NCBI GenBank assembly: GCA_027066935.1
Contig: JAMOMX010000430.1
Location: 1-5,783, forward strand
Reading direction: 5' to 3'
DNA length: 5,783 nucleotides
Source of the DNA: Sulfurimonas sp.
Lineage (GTDB): Bacteria; Campylobacterota; Campylobacteria; Campylobacterales; Sulfurimonadaceae
Part shown: positions 1-5,322 of the stretch, piece by piece
How positions within the stretch are numbered: position 1 is the stretch's first letter
Layout: each line of letters begins with the position of its first letter
Translations under genes and position numbers: made by a program
Notes under the pieces: generated by a model
Database searches by the model: none
The model's input: only the letters and a program-made list of their open reading frames with translations
Told to the model about the DNA's origin: nothing

Positions 1-1
1 C

Positions 2-61
2 CATAAGAGTTTAAAAATTAATAATGAGAACTATGACAAATTAGATAAAAATGTAGCATAA
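2..61 (+). CDS. possible C-terminal tail of an upstream gene (partial)
   Basis: An open frame enters from the window edge and runs 19 codons (ending ...NYDKLDKNVA) to a TAA at 59-61. The stop lies seven bases before an ATG at 68. Nothing in the residues identifies a family. In DNA this AT-rich a 19-codon open run can arise by chance, so this is only a candidate for the end of a gene lying to the left of the window. Confidence 0.22.
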   Translation, partial: HKSLKINNENYDKLDKNVA

Positions 62-112
62 GGTAACATGAAATAAAGAGAATTAGATTTTAGAAAAAAT
101 TGTCTTGACTTT

Positions 113-589
113 TTGGGGTGGTATAAGGTATTTGATGCAAAATTTGAGATACAAGATGATGATATAAAACTATGTGAGAAAAAACCTCTTGATAGTTATT
201 TTCTAAAATTTACTAAAGAGTTTGCCATCATCAAAGCTATACGAGATGGATATACTGCCACACAAATAGCAAAATATCTCAACCTCTCAAAATCTGCTAT
301 CTCTAAAACTTATAAACAAAAAGTAAAACTATTTGAAAAATTAAGAGATAAAGGGATATTTTGGAGTTATAGTAAAAACTTAAACTATGAAGATGCTGGT
401 GAAAAGCTTATCATAGAATACACTCTCAAATATGGTGATTTTGATGATATAAAACTCTCACTTAAACTTTTTGGTAAGAGAAAACTTAAAAAAGTCTGGC
501 AAGAGAGCCCCAAAAGTGATAAAAGTTTTATCAAAACAAATCTTATGATAGCAAGAGTATTTTTTGGTATGGATGTAGAAAGTGATTAA
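113..589 (+). CDS. HTH-antitoxin fusion: RayT-type helix-turn-helix joined to an AbiEii-partner-like domain
   Basis: The 158-residue frame has two unlike parts. Residues about 28-67 (DSYFLKF...GYTATQIAKYLNLSKSAISK) match the C-terminal HTH tail of REP-associated tyrosine transposases; the same tail occurs in the pseudogene at 2729-2856. Residues about 69-158 (KVKLFEKLRDKGIFWSYSK through MIARVFFGMDVESD) resemble the short protein that precedes AbiEii-type nucleotidyltransferases in Campylobacterota, recalled as a DUF6922-like family and treated as the antitoxin. The next gene, a broken toxin, starts inside its last codons, which supports that role. The start is uncertain. TTG 113 has no clear Shine-Dalgarno sequence. 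The frame is open from 77, and an in-frame ATG at 68, preceded by AAGG, is cut by a TAA two codons later. The protein may therefore be the tail of a larger decayed RayT or RayT-antitoxin fusion. Binding to its own promoter through the HTH is inference. Confidence 0.6.
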   Translation: MGWYKVFDAKFEIQDDDIKLCEKKPLDSYFLKFTKEFAIIKAIRDGYTATQIAKYLNLSKSAISKTYKQKVKLFEKLRDKGIFWSYSKNLNYEDAGEKLIIEYTLKYGDFDDIKLSLKLFGKRKLKKVWQESPKSDKSFIKTNLMIARVFFGMDVESD

Positions 590-773
590 AACAAAGTTAC
601 TTTTGTTAAAAATGGTTAATGGTTGTGAGTTTTTAGATAAATATATTTTAGTAGGTGGTAGTGCTTTGACATTACATTCGTGTCATAGAAAAAGTGAGGA
701 TTTAGATTTACTACTTGATGGTGTAAAAGTAACTTTTTTTAATGCAAAATGGGACTTTATAAAGCCTACTTAG
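582..773 (+). pseudogene. nucleotidyltransferase AbiEii-type toxin, internally deleted and truncated
   Basis: This was a type IV TA toxin of the AbiEii/AbiGii nucleotidyltransferase family, which modifies RNA by nucleotide transfer. The 63-residue product keeps the start of the catalytic core: VGGSAL (residues 24-29) and SEDLDLL with the two metal-binding Asp at 40 and 42. It then jumps to DGVKVTFFNAKWDFIKP, a segment that in intact relatives lies some tens of residues further on. The frame stops at 771-773 and nothing resembling the remaining C-terminal half follows. So there is both an internal in-frame deletion near codons 44-46 and loss of the C-terminus, against about 200 residues in the usual family. 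GTG 582 overlaps the end of the upstream gene by 8 nt (GTGATTAA), indicating translational coupling. A catalytically active product is very unlikely. Confidence 0.75.
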
Positions 774-808
774 AGCCCGCACTTCAGAAATTTTAATGAT
801 AAATATAC

Positions 809-837
809 TTTACATTTGGAGTTATTTTAGTTATAAT
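809..837 (+). promoter_or_regulatory. sigma-70-type promoter of the hipA operon
   Basis: A TTTACA -35 box (809-814), a 17-nt spacer and a perfect TATAAT -10 box (832-837) lie just before the hipA homolog. Transcription would start near 843-845, giving a leader of about 24 nt that carries the GGAG ribosome site at 859-862. The downstream palindrome begins inside the -10 box, so a protein bound there would block polymerase. Confidence 0.7.
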
Positions 838-858
838 GATAATTGAAATTATCATTAT
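833..858 (+). promoter_or_regulatory. palindromic operator over the hipA -10 box and start site
   Basis: The arms ATAATGATAATT (833-844) and AATTATCATTAT (847-858) are perfect 12-bp inverted repeats separated by GA. The site covers the -10 box and the predicted transcription start and ends one base before the ribosome site. A further half-site, AATGATAA at 795-802, lies exactly 40 bp upstream of the same octamer at 835-842. The XRE protein encoded at the operon's end is the natural ligand. The hexamers ATAAT-GATAAT...ATTATC-ATTAT also resemble a Fur box, so iron regulation is an alternative. With no U-run after it, it is not an intrinsic terminator. Confidence 0.68.
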
Positions 859-867
859 GGAGATTTA

Positions 868-2075
868 TTGAAAGATATAAAAGTTTTTGTTAACTCCCAG
901 ATGTGTGGAGAGCTTTTTTATAACGATGCAAAGAGAGAGTATGGATTTAACTATACTAAAAAATCACCTGCTATATCTCTAACTATGCCTTATCGTAAAA
1001 ACAGTTATGTATGGAGATATCATCTGCATCCTATATTTGAGATGAATCTGCCTGAAGGGTATCTTTTTGAAGTATTTAAAAACTATCTGAGCAAAGAGTA
1101 TGGCTATATAAATGACTTCCTTGTTTTTTCTTATCTCTCTCCAAATATAGAAGGAAGACTTACTTTTAAAAGTAGTTTTGAAAAAAAACTTTTTGAAGGT
1201 ATAGAGATTGAAGAGATTTTAAATAATGATACAGAAGATACATTTTTAAAACTTTTAAAGATATATCTTGGGAAAAATGCTATCTCAGGCATTCAGCCCA
1301 AAACTTTGGCACTTATCAAAGATAAAGAGAGTATATCGTAAAAACCTGGGGAGAAGAGTTCCCTTATCTTGCAGAAAATGAGTATTTTTGTATAAAAGCT
1401 CTTCAAAAAGCAGGTATAGAGATACCTCATATAGAGCTCTCTAAAAACAAAAGATTTCTGCTGGTTGAAAAATTTACTTATGATAAAAAAAATGATGTCT
1501 ATCTGGGTTTTGAAGAGGTTCTGGTGCTTCTTGGGAAAAATAGAGACCAAAAGTATAGTGGTAGCTATGAGCAGGTAGCGAAAATCATCTATGCAGTTAC
1601 GACTGAAAAAGTTCAGTCGATGGAACAGTTTTATAAAACAGTAGTTATGAGTTATCTTTTAAAAAACGGTGATGCCCACTTGAAAAACTTTGGAGTACTG
1701 TATGATAGTGGGTTTAACAATATCCGTTTTGCCCCCGCTTATGATATTGTAAATACAACTGCGTATATTTTCAAAGACAAACCCGCTTTGACGATGTTTG
1801 GTAAAAAAGTCTGGTGGGGCAAAAGCGAGCTTATACAGTTTGGTGTAGAGCACTGTTTTTTGTCTCACAGTTGTAGTGTACATGCATATAAAGAGTGTTT
1901 AGATGCATTGTATGAGATGAAAAAAGAGTTAAAAGAGTATGTGAAGCATAACAGAGCTTTTAAAGATATTGCTATCAAGATGATTGATAGTTGGGATTTG
2001 TCTATCGAGGGGAATACGCACAAGGAGATACCGATTGAAACTATTCGAGATTGGAAAAAAAATAAGAGAGTTTAG
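868..2075 (+). pseudogene. hipA: HipA-family serine/threonine kinase toxin, full length but frameshifted
   Basis: HipA kinases phosphorylate glutamyl-tRNA synthetase or other targets and are held inactive by an XRE partner. The gene starts at TTG 868, five bases after GGAG (859-862). Codons 1-157 hold the HipA N-terminal subdomain (SLTMPYR 37-43, HPIFEMNLPEG 54-64) and the GIQPK loop (141-145), then stop at 1339-1341. The remainder continues in another frame: EYIVKTWGEE with the ATP-binding Lys, NEYFCIKALQKAGIEIP, FLLVEKF, KNGDAHLKNF with catalytic Asp (1671-1673) and metal-binding Asn (1686-1688), and APAYDIV with its Asp (1743-1745). All kinase motifs survive, so one event broke the gene. 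Removing two bases from GAGAG or TATAT (1327-1337) restores D-K-E-Y-I-V-K or D-K-E-S-I-V-K. The total, about 402 codons, is normal for the family. A sequencing error cannot be excluded. A C-terminal product from GTG 1524 would lack the ATP-binding half. Confidence 0.85.
2022..2027 (+). promoter_or_regulatory. ribosome binding site of the XRE antitoxin gene
   Basis: A consensus AAGGAG lies inside the hipA coding region, seven bases before TTG 2035. It fixes the antitoxin start at 2035 rather than at the longer TTG 1984, which has no such site. The antitoxin can thus be translated even though hipA translation stops early at 1341. Confidence 0.7.
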
Positions 2076-2286
2076 AAAAGAAGCTTTCCTGACACAGGAG
2101 CAGTTGGCGAAAAAAGCCGGTATAAGTCGTGTAACACTAGGAAAGCTAGAAAGAGGTCAGATGGGAACGGTTTCTGTAAAAACACTAGATATCTTGCTTT
2201 TTGTTTTAGGATATGAGATAGAGTTTACTCAAAAAGGTGAGGGATTTGGTATACCGACATTGGATGAGTTGGCGGGAAATTACTAA
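2035..2286 (+). CDS. hipB: XRE-family HTH antitoxin (HipB-like)
   Basis: With the start at TTG 2035 the product has 83 residues. An HTH_3/XRE fold fills the first two thirds: KKIREFRKEA leads in, LTQEQLAKKAGI (19-30) is the first part of the HTH, SRVTLGKLERG (31-41) the recognition helix, and TLDILLFVLGYEIEF (50-64) the closing helix and strand. The tail ends in GIPTLDELAGNY. The gene overlaps the end of hipA by 41 nt, in a different frame. In the classical E. coli hipBA operon the antitoxin gene comes first, so this order is reversed, though toxin-first HipA operons are known. By homology it should bind the HipA partner and repress the operon through the palindrome at 833-858. The frame is fully intact while its toxin is broken. 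Residues before 2035 in the same frame look non-homologous. Confidence 0.8.
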   Translation: MKLFEIGKKIREFRKEAFLTQEQLAKKAGISRVTLGKLERGQMGTVSVKTLDILLFVLGYEIEFTQKGEGFGIPTLDELAGNY

Positions 2287-2325
2287 GCTATGGTAATTTT
2301 TAGTAAAATAGGAAGGGTGAACTAA

Positions 2326-2460
2326 ATGTATGCGATAGAATTTGAAGCAAAAATAAAAAACAAAAACTCAAAGCAGTCTCTCTTGACACAACAGGATTTA
2401 GATTTGATAGAGATGAGGCACATGAAAGATAATGTTTTAATTTCTACACACAAACCGTAG
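2326..2460 (+). CDS. small ORF, possible remnant of an antitoxin
   Basis: A 44-codon frame starts at ATG 2326, nine bases after GGAAGG (2311-2316). The opening residues MYAIEFEAKIKN resemble the N-terminus of small type II antitoxins common in Campylobacterota, in which a beta-hairpin DNA-binding start is followed by a G.I.IP segment. Here that continuation is missing and the rest (KQSLLTQQDLDLIEMRH...) is not recognised. The stop codon lies inside the palindrome 2435-2469, and no toxin gene follows. The best reading is a truncated relic joined to unrelated sequence, but a functional small protein cannot be ruled out given the good ribosome site. Confidence 0.4.
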   Translation: MYAIEFEAKIKNKNSKQSLLTQQDLDLIEMRHMKDNVLISTHKP

Positions 2461-2469
2461 AAATTAAAA
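2435..2469. repeat. 13-bp-arm palindrome upstream of the RayT pseudogene
   Basis: TTTTAATTTCTAC (2435-2447) and GTAGAAATTAAAA (2457-2469) are perfect inverted repeats around a 9-nt loop. The 3' arm ends in A rather than T, on either strand, so this is not an intrinsic terminator. It lies 16 bp before the start of the RayT pseudogene and has GTAG at the loop side of one arm. That position is consistent with a REP-like end, but a single copy cannot prove it. Confidence 0.55.
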
Positions 2470-2485
2470 ATCCATTTATATAACC

Positions 2486-2935
2486 ATGCCAAGAAAACCA
2501 AGAATTGAAAATATAGGATTTCATCATATTATCAACAAGGGTGTTGCAAGGGGTGATATATTTTTTAAAGATAATGATTTTATAGTTCACTCTTTTGATA
2601 GAGATAAAAAGTGAAAATCTATCTCTGATAGCAAGACAAATAAATTCAAAATATGCACAATATTTTAATAAAAAACAAAATATAAACTTGGTAAAAATAT
2701 CGTTAGACTAAAACAACAATCACTGGAGTATTATTTTGATGAGAGTCAAGATATAAAGAGCAGAAATGTAAAGATAAAAGAAGCCATAAATGATGGATAT
2801 AAACAAAGTGAGATTGTTAGGTATTTAAAACTATCAAAAACTACGATATCTAAAATATGTATGTCAAATATTAGAGTTGTAAACCCAATAATTATAAATA
2901 AAAATAGAGTTAGAAGTTTAATTTTGATACACTAA
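2486..2935 (+). pseudogene. REP-associated tyrosine transposase (RayT, Y1/HUH), decayed
   Basis: RayT proteins are single-strand nucleases related to IS200/IS605 transposases that act on REP palindromes. Three pieces are readable. ATG 2486 gives MPRKPRIENIGFHHIINKGVARGDIFFKD, the classic start, running on to IVHSF and a TGA at 2612-2614. Next, KSENLSLIARQINSKYAQYFNKK is read one frame over (from 2607). Then, back in the first frame, comes the C-terminal HTH: YYFDESQD...INDGYKQSEIVRYLKLSKTTISK (2729-2856), with unrecognised codons to TAA 2933-2935. The catalytic histidine motif (normally CLM.NHYHLL) belongs between IVHSF and KSENLSL and is deleted, as is the WQGRF region after FNKK. About 150 codons remain, well short of an intact gene. 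No activity is possible. Confidence 0.82.
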
Positions 2936-2962
2936 TCAAAGAGATTAAAACTAAGGCTTTAA

Positions 2963-4153
2963 ATGCTTGAAGAGTTAAGAGAGTATCAAAGAATCCTTTT
3001 TAAAAGATACAACTACACATATAAAAGGTATTTTTATAATAATTTAAATTTTGATAAAAAATTAGTTGGTATAATCGGTGCAAGAGGTGTTGGAAAAACA
3101 ACTTTTCTTTTACAATACTTAAAAGAGTTAGAGTTAGATTTTAGTAAAAAGTTATATATTAGTGCCGATACGATTACAATTCCTTCACTTTTTGATGTTG
3201 CCCATGCTTTTTATAAAGAAGAGGGAAAAGTTTTGGTCATAGATGAGATACACAAGTATAAAAACTTTGAAATCGAGCTAAAAAAAATTTATGATATTTT
3301 AGATTTAAAAGTGATTTTTAGTGGCAGTAGTGCTTTAAGTTTAGACCATGCAAAAGCAGATCTAAGCAGAAGAGCAGTAGTTTATGAAGTACAAGGGCTT
3401 AGTTTTAGAGAATTTATCGAGCTAAAAAAAGATATTGTGCTACCTAGTTTTATTTTAAAAGAAATTTTAGATAATCATATAGATATCGCTTATAGTTTAC
3501 TTGAAAAATTTAATCTAACACTACTTTGGAGAGAGTATATAAAATATGGGTATTATCCTTTTTATTTTGATGATAAAGAGGACTACTTAAGCAAACTAAA
3601 TCAAACAATAAATACTGTTATAGAAGTTGATATACCTTCAATTTTTCCTATCGAATATGATAGTGTGCAAAATTTAAAAAAGTTAGTAAGACTTATATGC
3701 GGCTCTCATCCATATACTCCAAATGTTAAAGAACTGCTCTTAAAAATGGATATGAAAGATAACTACAAAGGCTTATACAGGTTTTTAGAGTATCTAAATC
3801 GTGCTAAAATATTTAATGTTATTAAATCAAAATCAAGAGGTGATACTATTTTTGTAAAACCTGATAAAATATATTTAAATAATACAAATTTACACTTTGC
3901 ATATTGTCCAAATAATCAAACAGGAACTTTAAGAGAAGTGTTTACTGTAAGTATGCTAAAAGATAAACATACAATTGAAGTTGCAAAAAAAGGCGATTTT
4001 TGGATAGATGCAAAGTATACACTCGAAGTTGGCGGTAAAAACAAATCATTTAAACAGATAAAAGATTTACCAAATAGCTATGTGGTAGCAGATGATATAG
4101 AGATAGGAAGTGGCAATAAGATACCTTTGTGGTTGTTTGGATTTTTATATTAG
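2963..4153 (+). CDS. AAA_14 / DUF4143 ATPase with C-terminal PD-(D/E)XK-like domain
   Basis: The 396-residue protein is of normal length for this family of mobile, archaeal- and bacterial-type ATPases, whose function is mostly unknown. Walker A is GARGVGKT (39-46), Walker B LVIDEIH (91-97), the sensor-1 region FSGSSA (119-124), and the arginine pair in LSRRAV (134-139) is the likely finger. The middle (about 190-320) is the helical DUF4143 region. The end carries GDFWID (344-349) and LEVGGK (354-359), the D...E-x-x-x-K signature of the family's nuclease-like fold. ATG 2963 follows AAGG (2953-2956) by six bases. No signal peptide or membrane segment is seen. It stands alone: decayed RayT sequence precedes it and an IS1595 element begins right at its stop codon, which lies in the target duplication, so the protein is unchanged. 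A defence or selfish-element role is possible but unsupported here. Confidence 0.85.
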   Translation: MLEELREYQRILFKRYNYTYKRYFYNNLNFDKKLVGIIGARGVGKTTFLLQYLKELELDFSKKLYISADTITIPSLFDVAHAFYKEEGKVLVIDEIHKYKNFEIELKKIYDILDLKVIFSGSSALSLDHAKADLSRRAVVYEVQGLSFREFIELKKDIVLPSFILKEILDNHIDIAYSLLEKFNLTLLWREYIKYGYYPFYFDDKEDYLSKLNQTINTVIEVDIPSIFPIEYDSVQNLKKLVRLICGSHPYTPNVKELLLKMDMKDNYKGLYRFLEYLNRAKIFNVIKSKSRGDTIFVKPDKIYLNNTNLHFAYCPNNQTGTLREVFTVSMLKDKHTIEVAKKGDFWIDAKYTLEVGGKNKSFKQIKDLPNSYVVADDIEIGSGNKIPLWLFGFLY

Positions 4154-4158
4154 AAAGA
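4150..4158. repeat. left target-site duplication of the IS1595 element
   Basis: TTAGAAAGA occurs here and again at 5177-5185, directly flanking the element. IS1595 elements normally duplicate 8 bp; the ninth base matches because the terminal base of one end is ambiguous. The copy contains the stop codon of the ATPase gene (4151-4153). Confidence 0.85.
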
Positions 4159-4160
4159 GG

Positions 4161-5117
4161 CTATATTCGCGTTAATGGTGGAAAAATTTTCTTTTCCTCT
4201 CTATGCCTAGCAATTAACCTCAATAAATCATCAGCAGTTAATCCTTTTTGTGTATCAATAATACGCATCCAGCCGAGATAACTATCAAGATATTTTGTAG
4301 AGACTCCATGAAAACGAACCAACCATCTTTTTAGTCTGCTTCCATAAGCATTTACATTTTGAACATGATAGATTCCTCTAGTATGTTCTTTACCAGCATT
4401 GATTGTTTCATGTTCAAAATCAAACATTAGGGCAAAACTTCTATAACTACTTTTACTATCACTACACAAGAGTACATCACGACGGTCTAAGAGTTCAAGC
4501 ATTACTTCAGAAATAGTACCATCTTGAGAATTTCTTAGTACAGCATCAGTCATATTACCATTTCTATCTCTAGCAATAAGAACAGGTGTATACTGACCTT
4601 GTTTTGCCCAACCACCTCGTTTGTGGGGTTCTCTATCAAGGTTATGATTCCCTTTCTCTGATTTCAAAAAATGTGTTTCATCTAATTCTACAATTCCATG
4701 TAATTTTTTAGCTTTTACATCTTGTGATGCTTCTAGCATTCTGTGTCTCCATCTAAAAGATGTACGATTAGCTACTTTGCAGTGTTCAGCACTTTTTTCT
4801 ATGGTTATACCATTTATTAGATCCTGTGCATATTTCTTCCAAACCTCTTTGTGTCTTAATCTTGCTAAAGGTGTTTTTGTTAGGGTGTTAAAAGTCTTGT
4901 TACATGCTATACATTTATACCTTTGTATCCCTGATCTAACTCCCCATTTATAAAAAATAGTTGAGCCACAATGTGGACAATTATCTGCAAATCCTGTAAC
5001 CTCTTCTATAGTTTTTATTGAACACTTTTGTTTGATATGATTTTGTAATTGTTTAGTTTGGGTTGGAGTAAGTTTCTTTAACTGGCTTAACAGCCTATGG
5101 AATGCCTTGTTTTGCAT
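4161..5117 (-). CDS. IS1595-family DDE-type transposase
   Basis: This full-length 318-residue enzyme catalyses cut-and-paste or replicative movement of its element. An N-terminal zinc ribbon has CPHC (47-50) and CIAC (69-72); the helical DNA-binding region IEKSAEHCKVANRTSFRWRHR (106-126) follows. The catalytic core shows ELDETHF (Asp 146), CSDSKSSY (Asp 220) and HVQNVNAYGSRLKRWL (251-266), whose Asn is the third catalytic-site residue of this group. ATG 5117 follows AAGGAGGG (complement of 5125-5132) by seven bases. The last codons and the stop (4161-4163) lie inside the left inverted repeat, so the end of the protein and the end of the element are encoded by the same bases. Nothing suggests decay. 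Confidence 0.93.
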   Translation of the reverse strand: MQNKAFHRLLSQLKKLTPTQTKQLQNHIKQKCSIKTIEEVTGFADNCPHCGSTIFYKWGVRSGIQRYKCIACNKTFNTLTKTPLARLRHKEVWKKYAQDLINGITIEKSAEHCKVANRTSFRWRHRMLEASQDVKAKKLHGIVELDETHFLKSEKGNHNLDREPHKRGGWAKQGQYTPVLIARDRNGNMTDAVLRNSQDGTISEVMLELLDRRDVLLCSDSKSSYRSFALMFDFEHETINAGKEHTRGIYHVQNVNAYGSRLKRWLVRFHGVSTKYLDSYLGWMRIIDTQKGLTADDLLRLIARHREEKKIFPPLTRI

Positions 5118-5153
5118 ATCCTTGCCCTCCTTTTTTGAAGAACTTGTACTTGT

Positions 5154-5162
5154 ATTATATCA
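5154..5162 (-). promoter_or_regulatory. extended -10 promoter of the IS1595 transposase
   Basis: On the minus strand TGATATAAT forms an extended -10 box (TGnTATAAT) just inside the right inverted repeat, 37 bp upstream of the transposase start. The -35 position would fall outside the element in TTCTAA, a poor match, so expression should rest on the extended -10 and vary little with the insertion site. Confidence 0.5.
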
Positions 5163-5176
5163 CTGCGAATATAGCC

Positions 5177-5185
5177 TTAGAAAGA
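5177..5185. repeat. right target-site duplication of the IS1595 element
   Basis: TTAGAAAGA is identical to 4150-4158 and directly follows the right inverted repeat. Joining the flanks restores the undisturbed site: the ATPase stop codon followed by GAGGGGTCAAC. Confidence 0.85.
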
Positions 5186-5198
5186 GAGGGGTCAACTC

Positions 5199-5257
5199 AT
5201 ATACCACACTGAAGTATTACCTCCGAGATACGGAGACCATACTTCAGTGTGGTATAT
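5199..5257. repeat. 19-bp-arm palindrome, candidate REP element beside RayT
   Basis: ATATACCACACTGAAGTAT (5199-5217) pairs perfectly with 5239-5257. The 21-nt loop holds an inner stem, CTCCG (5221-5225) with CGGAG (5231-5235) around AGATA. No T-run follows on either strand, so this is not a simple terminator. It lies 66 bp before a RayT gene, the usual place for the REP palindromes these enzymes recognise. Copies elsewhere in the genome would settle it. Confidence 0.72.
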
Positions 5258-5262
5258 TTGTA

Positions 5263-5278
5263 CAAGGTTGAAACCTTG
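5263..5278. repeat. small hairpin before the RayT gene
   Basis: CAAGGTTGAAACCTTG forms a 6-bp stem with a TGAA tetraloop (7 bp if the loop is closed further). CCTCCGA follows at 5279-5285 and also occurs at 5220-5226 in the loop of the larger palindrome, hinting that the two hairpins form one composite element upstream of the transposase. Confidence 0.45.
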
Positions 5279-5322
5279 CCTCCGAAGATAGATAAACATT
5301 TCAATTTGAAATATTTATTACT

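Larger units (their letters stand above)
4159..5176 (-). mobile_element. IS1595-family insertion sequence, complete
   Basis: The element is about 1.02 kb with one transposase gene. The terminal inverted repeats GGCTATATTCGC (4159-4170) and GCGAATATAGCC (5165-5176) are perfect over 12 bp, and an adjoining A or T can extend one end by one base. Flanking TTAGAAAGA copies give the target duplication. Intact ends, intact gene and an undecayed duplication indicate a recent insertion. The element falls exactly at the end of the ATPase gene. Confidence 0.9.

Noticed and set aside
1293..1550. 85-codon minus-strand open frame opposite hipA
   Set aside because: It lies antisense to clearly recognisable HipA coding sequence, has no family resemblance, and is a shadow of the real gene.
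1659..1883. 74-codon minus-strand open frame opposite the HipA catalytic region
   Set aside because: It is antisense to the conserved NGDAHLKNF and APAYDIV motifs; no ribosome site or recognisable protein.
1984..2034. Longer N-terminus for the XRE antitoxin from TTG 1984
   Set aside because: The extra residues (IVGICLSRGIRTRRYR) do not resemble XRE proteins and lie in hipA coding sequence, while TTG 2035 has a well-spaced AAGGAG.
2277..2299. AAATTAC...GTAATTT hairpin followed by TTTTTAG after the XRE gene, as a terminator
   Set aside because: The stem has only one G-C pair in seven and a 9-nt loop, too weak to call an intrinsic terminator with confidence.
2923..2940. TTTGAT-6-ATCAAA inverted repeat before the ATPase gene, as an operator
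   Set aside because: Six-base AT-rich arms are expected by chance at this composition and no promoter could be placed convincingly beside it.
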